Assembly (NCBI GenBank): GCA_030538175.1
Contig: JAUNUL010000022.1
Coordinates: 1 to 6,923, forward strand
DNA: 6,923 bases
Origin: Propionibacteriaceae bacterium
GTDB taxonomy: Bacteria > Actinomycetota > Actinomycetes > Propionibacteriales > Propionibacteriaceae
Reading direction: 5' to 3'
Of the stretch, positions 5,301 to 6,923 are shown piece by piece. A program made the translations under genes and the position numbers. Position 1 is the first letter of the stretch; the number at the start of each line of letters is the position of its first letter. The notes under the pieces are model-generated. The model was not told where the DNA came from. It saw nothing but the letters and a program-made list of their open reading frames with translations, and did no database searches.

Positions 5301-6140
5301 TCAGCCCCGCAGTTGCTCCCGCCAGCCGAGGCTGGCCAGCGTGCCGGCGGTCGGTCGGTATTCGCCGCCGATGAACCCGACCCACTCCAGGTCCCGCAGC
5401 GCGGTGAAGAACTGGGCGAAGTCGATGACGCCACTGCCGGGCTGGGTGCGGTCAGGGGCGTCTCCGAGCTGGACGTGGCCGACAATGTCGCGCACCTCCG
5501 CGAACCGGCTCGCCACGGTGGCCAGCGTCGGGGACCAGCCATGCTCCGGGGTCGCCGCAGGCGTACGCCGCAAGCCTGCTTCGAGCAGTTCGACCCCGCA
5601 GTGGAAGGTGTCGAACAGCAGCCGCAGGCGCGGGTCGTCGACGGACCTCACGAGACGGGTCGCCTCGGTGAGCCCATCGAGGAGAAACAGTGGGTTGTCG
5701 CGCCGGTTGATCGCTTCGATGACGAGCGTCGGCCCATCGGAATGGAGTTGATCGAGCGCCCAGACAAGGTTGTCGCGATAGGTGGCGTACGCGAGATCGT
5801 GATCCACCTCCGGTGGGCAGAGCCCGGCGAGCACGTGGATGAAGCGCGTGCCGGTCAGGTCGGCGTACGCCAATGCCTCGGTGAAGGTCTCCCGGAATCG
5901 GTCGACCGCATCGGGACGACAGGCCCAGCCGAACGCCTCTTCGCTGCCGGGTTCCCCGACCGGAACGTTCACGAGGGTCGAGGTCAGGTCGTGGTCGGCC
6001 AGCCGCTGCGCGACCTCGGCCGGTGGGAGCGGGGGCCACGGCATCTCGACCGCGGTGAAGCCGGCCGCCGCAGCGGCAGCGAAGCGCTCCGGCCAGTCCA
6101 CCTCGGTGAACAGCCAGGCGAGGTTGGCGTCGGGGACCAT
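5301..6140 (-). CDS. hyi: Hydroxypyruvate isomerase-like TIM-barrel protein
   Basis: This 279-residue protein fits the hydroxypyruvate isomerase branch of the AP-endonuclease-2 TIM-barrel superfamily. Such enzymes interconvert hydroxypyruvate and tartronate semialdehyde, or related 2-oxo acid sugars such as 2-oxo-tetronates. Family landmarks are N-L-A-W-L-F-T-E-V (6-14), A-A-G-F-T-A-V-E (25-32), L-V-I-E-A-I-N-R-R-D (139-148), L-F-D-T-F-H (175-180), G-H-V-Q-L-G-D-A-P-D-R (221-231) and G-G-E-Y-R-P (258-263). The expected metal and acid/base residues Glu 142, Asp 177, Gln 224 and Glu 260 are all present. Between Asp 177 and Gln 224 there is an extra stretch of about 20 residues compared with enzymes I remember. 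ATG 6140 has GGAGG (6146-6150) five bases upstream. It is first in the operon with the hydrolase and DUF309 genes and divergent from lhgO. The exact substrate is not fixed by sequence; a generic sugar-phosphate isomerase/epimerase is the alternative. Confidence 0.8.
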   Translation of the reverse strand: MVPDANLAWLFTEVDWPERFAAAAAAGFTAVEMPWPPLPPAEVAQRLADHDLTSTLVNVPVGEPGSEEAFGWACRPDAVDRFRETFTEALAYADLTGTRFIHVLAGLCPPEVDHDLAYATYRDNLVWALDQLHSDGPTLVIEAINRRDNPLFLLDGLTEATRLVRSVDDPRLRLLFDTFHCGVELLEAGLRRTPAATPEHGWSPTLATVASRFAEVRDIVGHVQLGDAPDRTQPGSGVIDFAQFFTALRDLEWVGFIGGEYRPTAGTLASLGWREQLRG

Positions 6141-6148
6141 GTGGGCCT

Positions 6149-6177
6149 CCTGGTTGGGTCGAGGCGGGACAACCGGG
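6149..6177. promoter_or_regulatory. Operator-like dyad between hyi and lhgO
   Basis: CCTGGTTG (6149-6156) and CAACCGGG (6170-6177) are complementary at seven of eight positions. Their centres are 21 bases apart, two helical turns, as expected for a dimeric repressor bound on one DNA face. The site nearly fills the 65-base divergent spacer and overlaps the edge of the hyi ribosome site, so a bound protein could control both directions. GntR-type regulators are common next to lhgO genes, but none is visible in the window. Confidence 0.35.
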
Positions 6178-6205
6178 TGCTGAGCGATGCGCGATGATGG
6201 ACCCC

Positions 6206-6923
6206 ATGGGCAGCCACATCGTTGTCGCCGGCGCAGGCATCATCGGATTGGCGACAGCATATGAGGTCGCACGCCGAGGCCATCGCGTTGTCGTGCTCGA
6301 CAAGGAGGATCGGCTCGCCGCGCACCAGAGCGGGCGGAACTCCGGGGTGGTGCATTCGGGGCTGTACTACGCCCCCGGCAGCCTCAAGGCCGAACTCGGC
6401 GTGGCGGGGGCGGCGTCGATCGTGGAGTTCGCACAGGCCCACGGGGTCGCCGTCGATGTCTGCGGGAAACTCGTCGTGGCCACCCGCGAGGAGGAGCTGC
6501 CCACGCTCGAGGAGTTGCATCAACGAGGGTTGGCGAACGGCGTGCCCGTCCGGATGCTCACCGCCGACCAGGCCCGGGAGTTCGAGCCGGAGGTCCGGTG
6601 CCTCGCGGCCCTGCGCGTGGAGTCGACCGGGATCATCGACTATCCGGGCGTGTGCGCGGCGTTGGCGCGGTCGATCGAGCGGTTCGGTGGGGAAGTACGC
6701 CTCGGCGTCAAAGTCCGCGGCATCCGCCGGCTGGCGAACGGGCTGCGGATCACCACCAACGCCGGCCTGCTGCCAGCCCATCGCTTCATCGGATGCTGTG
6801 GGCTGCAGGCCGACCGAGTGGCCCGCCTGGGCGAACTGGATCCACAGGTCCGGATCGTGCCGTTCCGTGGCGAGTACTACGAACTCGCCCCCCATCAGGC
6901 CCACCTCGTCAAGGGACTCATCT
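6206..6923 (+). CDS. lhgO: L-2-hydroxyglutarate oxidase/dehydrogenase, 3' end missing
   Basis: The first 239 codons of an FAD-dependent enzyme that oxidises L-2-hydroxyglutarate to 2-oxoglutarate, a membrane-associated or cytosolic reaction in lysine/glutarate breakdown or metabolite repair. The dinucleotide-binding motif G-A-G-I-I-G is at 9-14 with the acidic strand end V-L-D at 30-32. The hallmark H-Q-S-G-R-N-S-G-V-V-H-S-G-L-Y-Y-A-P-G-S (40-59) is close to the LhgO consensus. S-T-G-I-I-D-Y-P-G (140-148) and P-F-R-G-E-Y-Y-E-L (219-227) agree with the family. About 160 more residues are expected beyond the window edge. Start choice is uncertain: in-frame ATGs also occur at 6194 and 6197, and none has a clear ribosome site. 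GATGAT (6193-6198) could be a -10 for a leaderless mRNA beginning near 6206, which favours the last ATG. Divergent from hyi. Confidence 0.9.
   Translation, partial: MGSHIVVAGAGIIGLATAYEVARRGHRVVVLDKEDRLAAHQSGRNSGVVHSGLYYAPGSLKAELGVAGAASIVEFAQAHGVAVDVCGKLVVATREEELPTLEELHQRGLANGVPVRMLTADQAREFEPEVRCLAALRVESTGIIDYPGVCAALARSIERFGGEVRLGVKVRGIRRLANGLRITTNAGLLPAHRFIGCCGLQADRVARLGELDPQVRIVPFRGEYYELAPHQAHLVKGLI

Overview
The window is high-GC DNA (about two thirds G+C) with short intergenic gaps, stop/start overlaps and GGAGG-type ribosome sites. This suggests an actinobacterium; Propionibacteriaceae or a near relative is my guess from gene style and codon use, not from any search. All recognised genes look like ordinary chromosomal metabolic genes, and I see no transposase, phage gene, tRNA, rRNA or CRISPR array.

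Bases 1-361 hold no conventional gene but are not featureless. They contain two adjacent palindromes (3-17 and 20-33), a weak promoter candidate, and a leader that can fold into several hairpins. The leader also holds a possible 32-codon ORF (145-243) with a well-spaced ribosome site and two consecutive Met codons. Bases 362-2973 are a complete methionine-type ABC importer operon in the order metQ-metN-metI: lipoprotein binding protein, ATPase with a C-terminal NIL domain, and permease. The leader ORF lies directly upstream of this importer, so Met-responsive attenuation is a testable idea and the most interesting point in the window.

After a 74-base gap with a TAGGCT -10-like element comes a nitrobindin-family haem beta-barrel protein (3048-3530, + strand). 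It converges on a minus-strand operon read right to left: a hydroxypyruvate isomerase-like TIM barrel (5301-6140), an alpha/beta hydrolase (4179-5240) and a DUF309 protein (3649-4182). The last two overlap by four bases. An imperfect inverted repeat lies across the convergent junction, with one arm inside the DUF309 coding end.

Divergent from that operon, 65 bases away, is the first part of an L-2-hydroxyglutarate oxidase/dehydrogenase gene (lhgO, from 6206), cut by the window edge. The short divergent spacer carries an operator-like dyad. The isomerase and LhgO both handle 2-hydroxy/2-oxo acids, which hints at a shared catabolic theme, but this is inference. I do not see a clearly new multi-gene system here. 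The leader region, the convergent inverted repeat and the octapeptide repeats of the DUF309 protein are the parts that known gene families do not explain.
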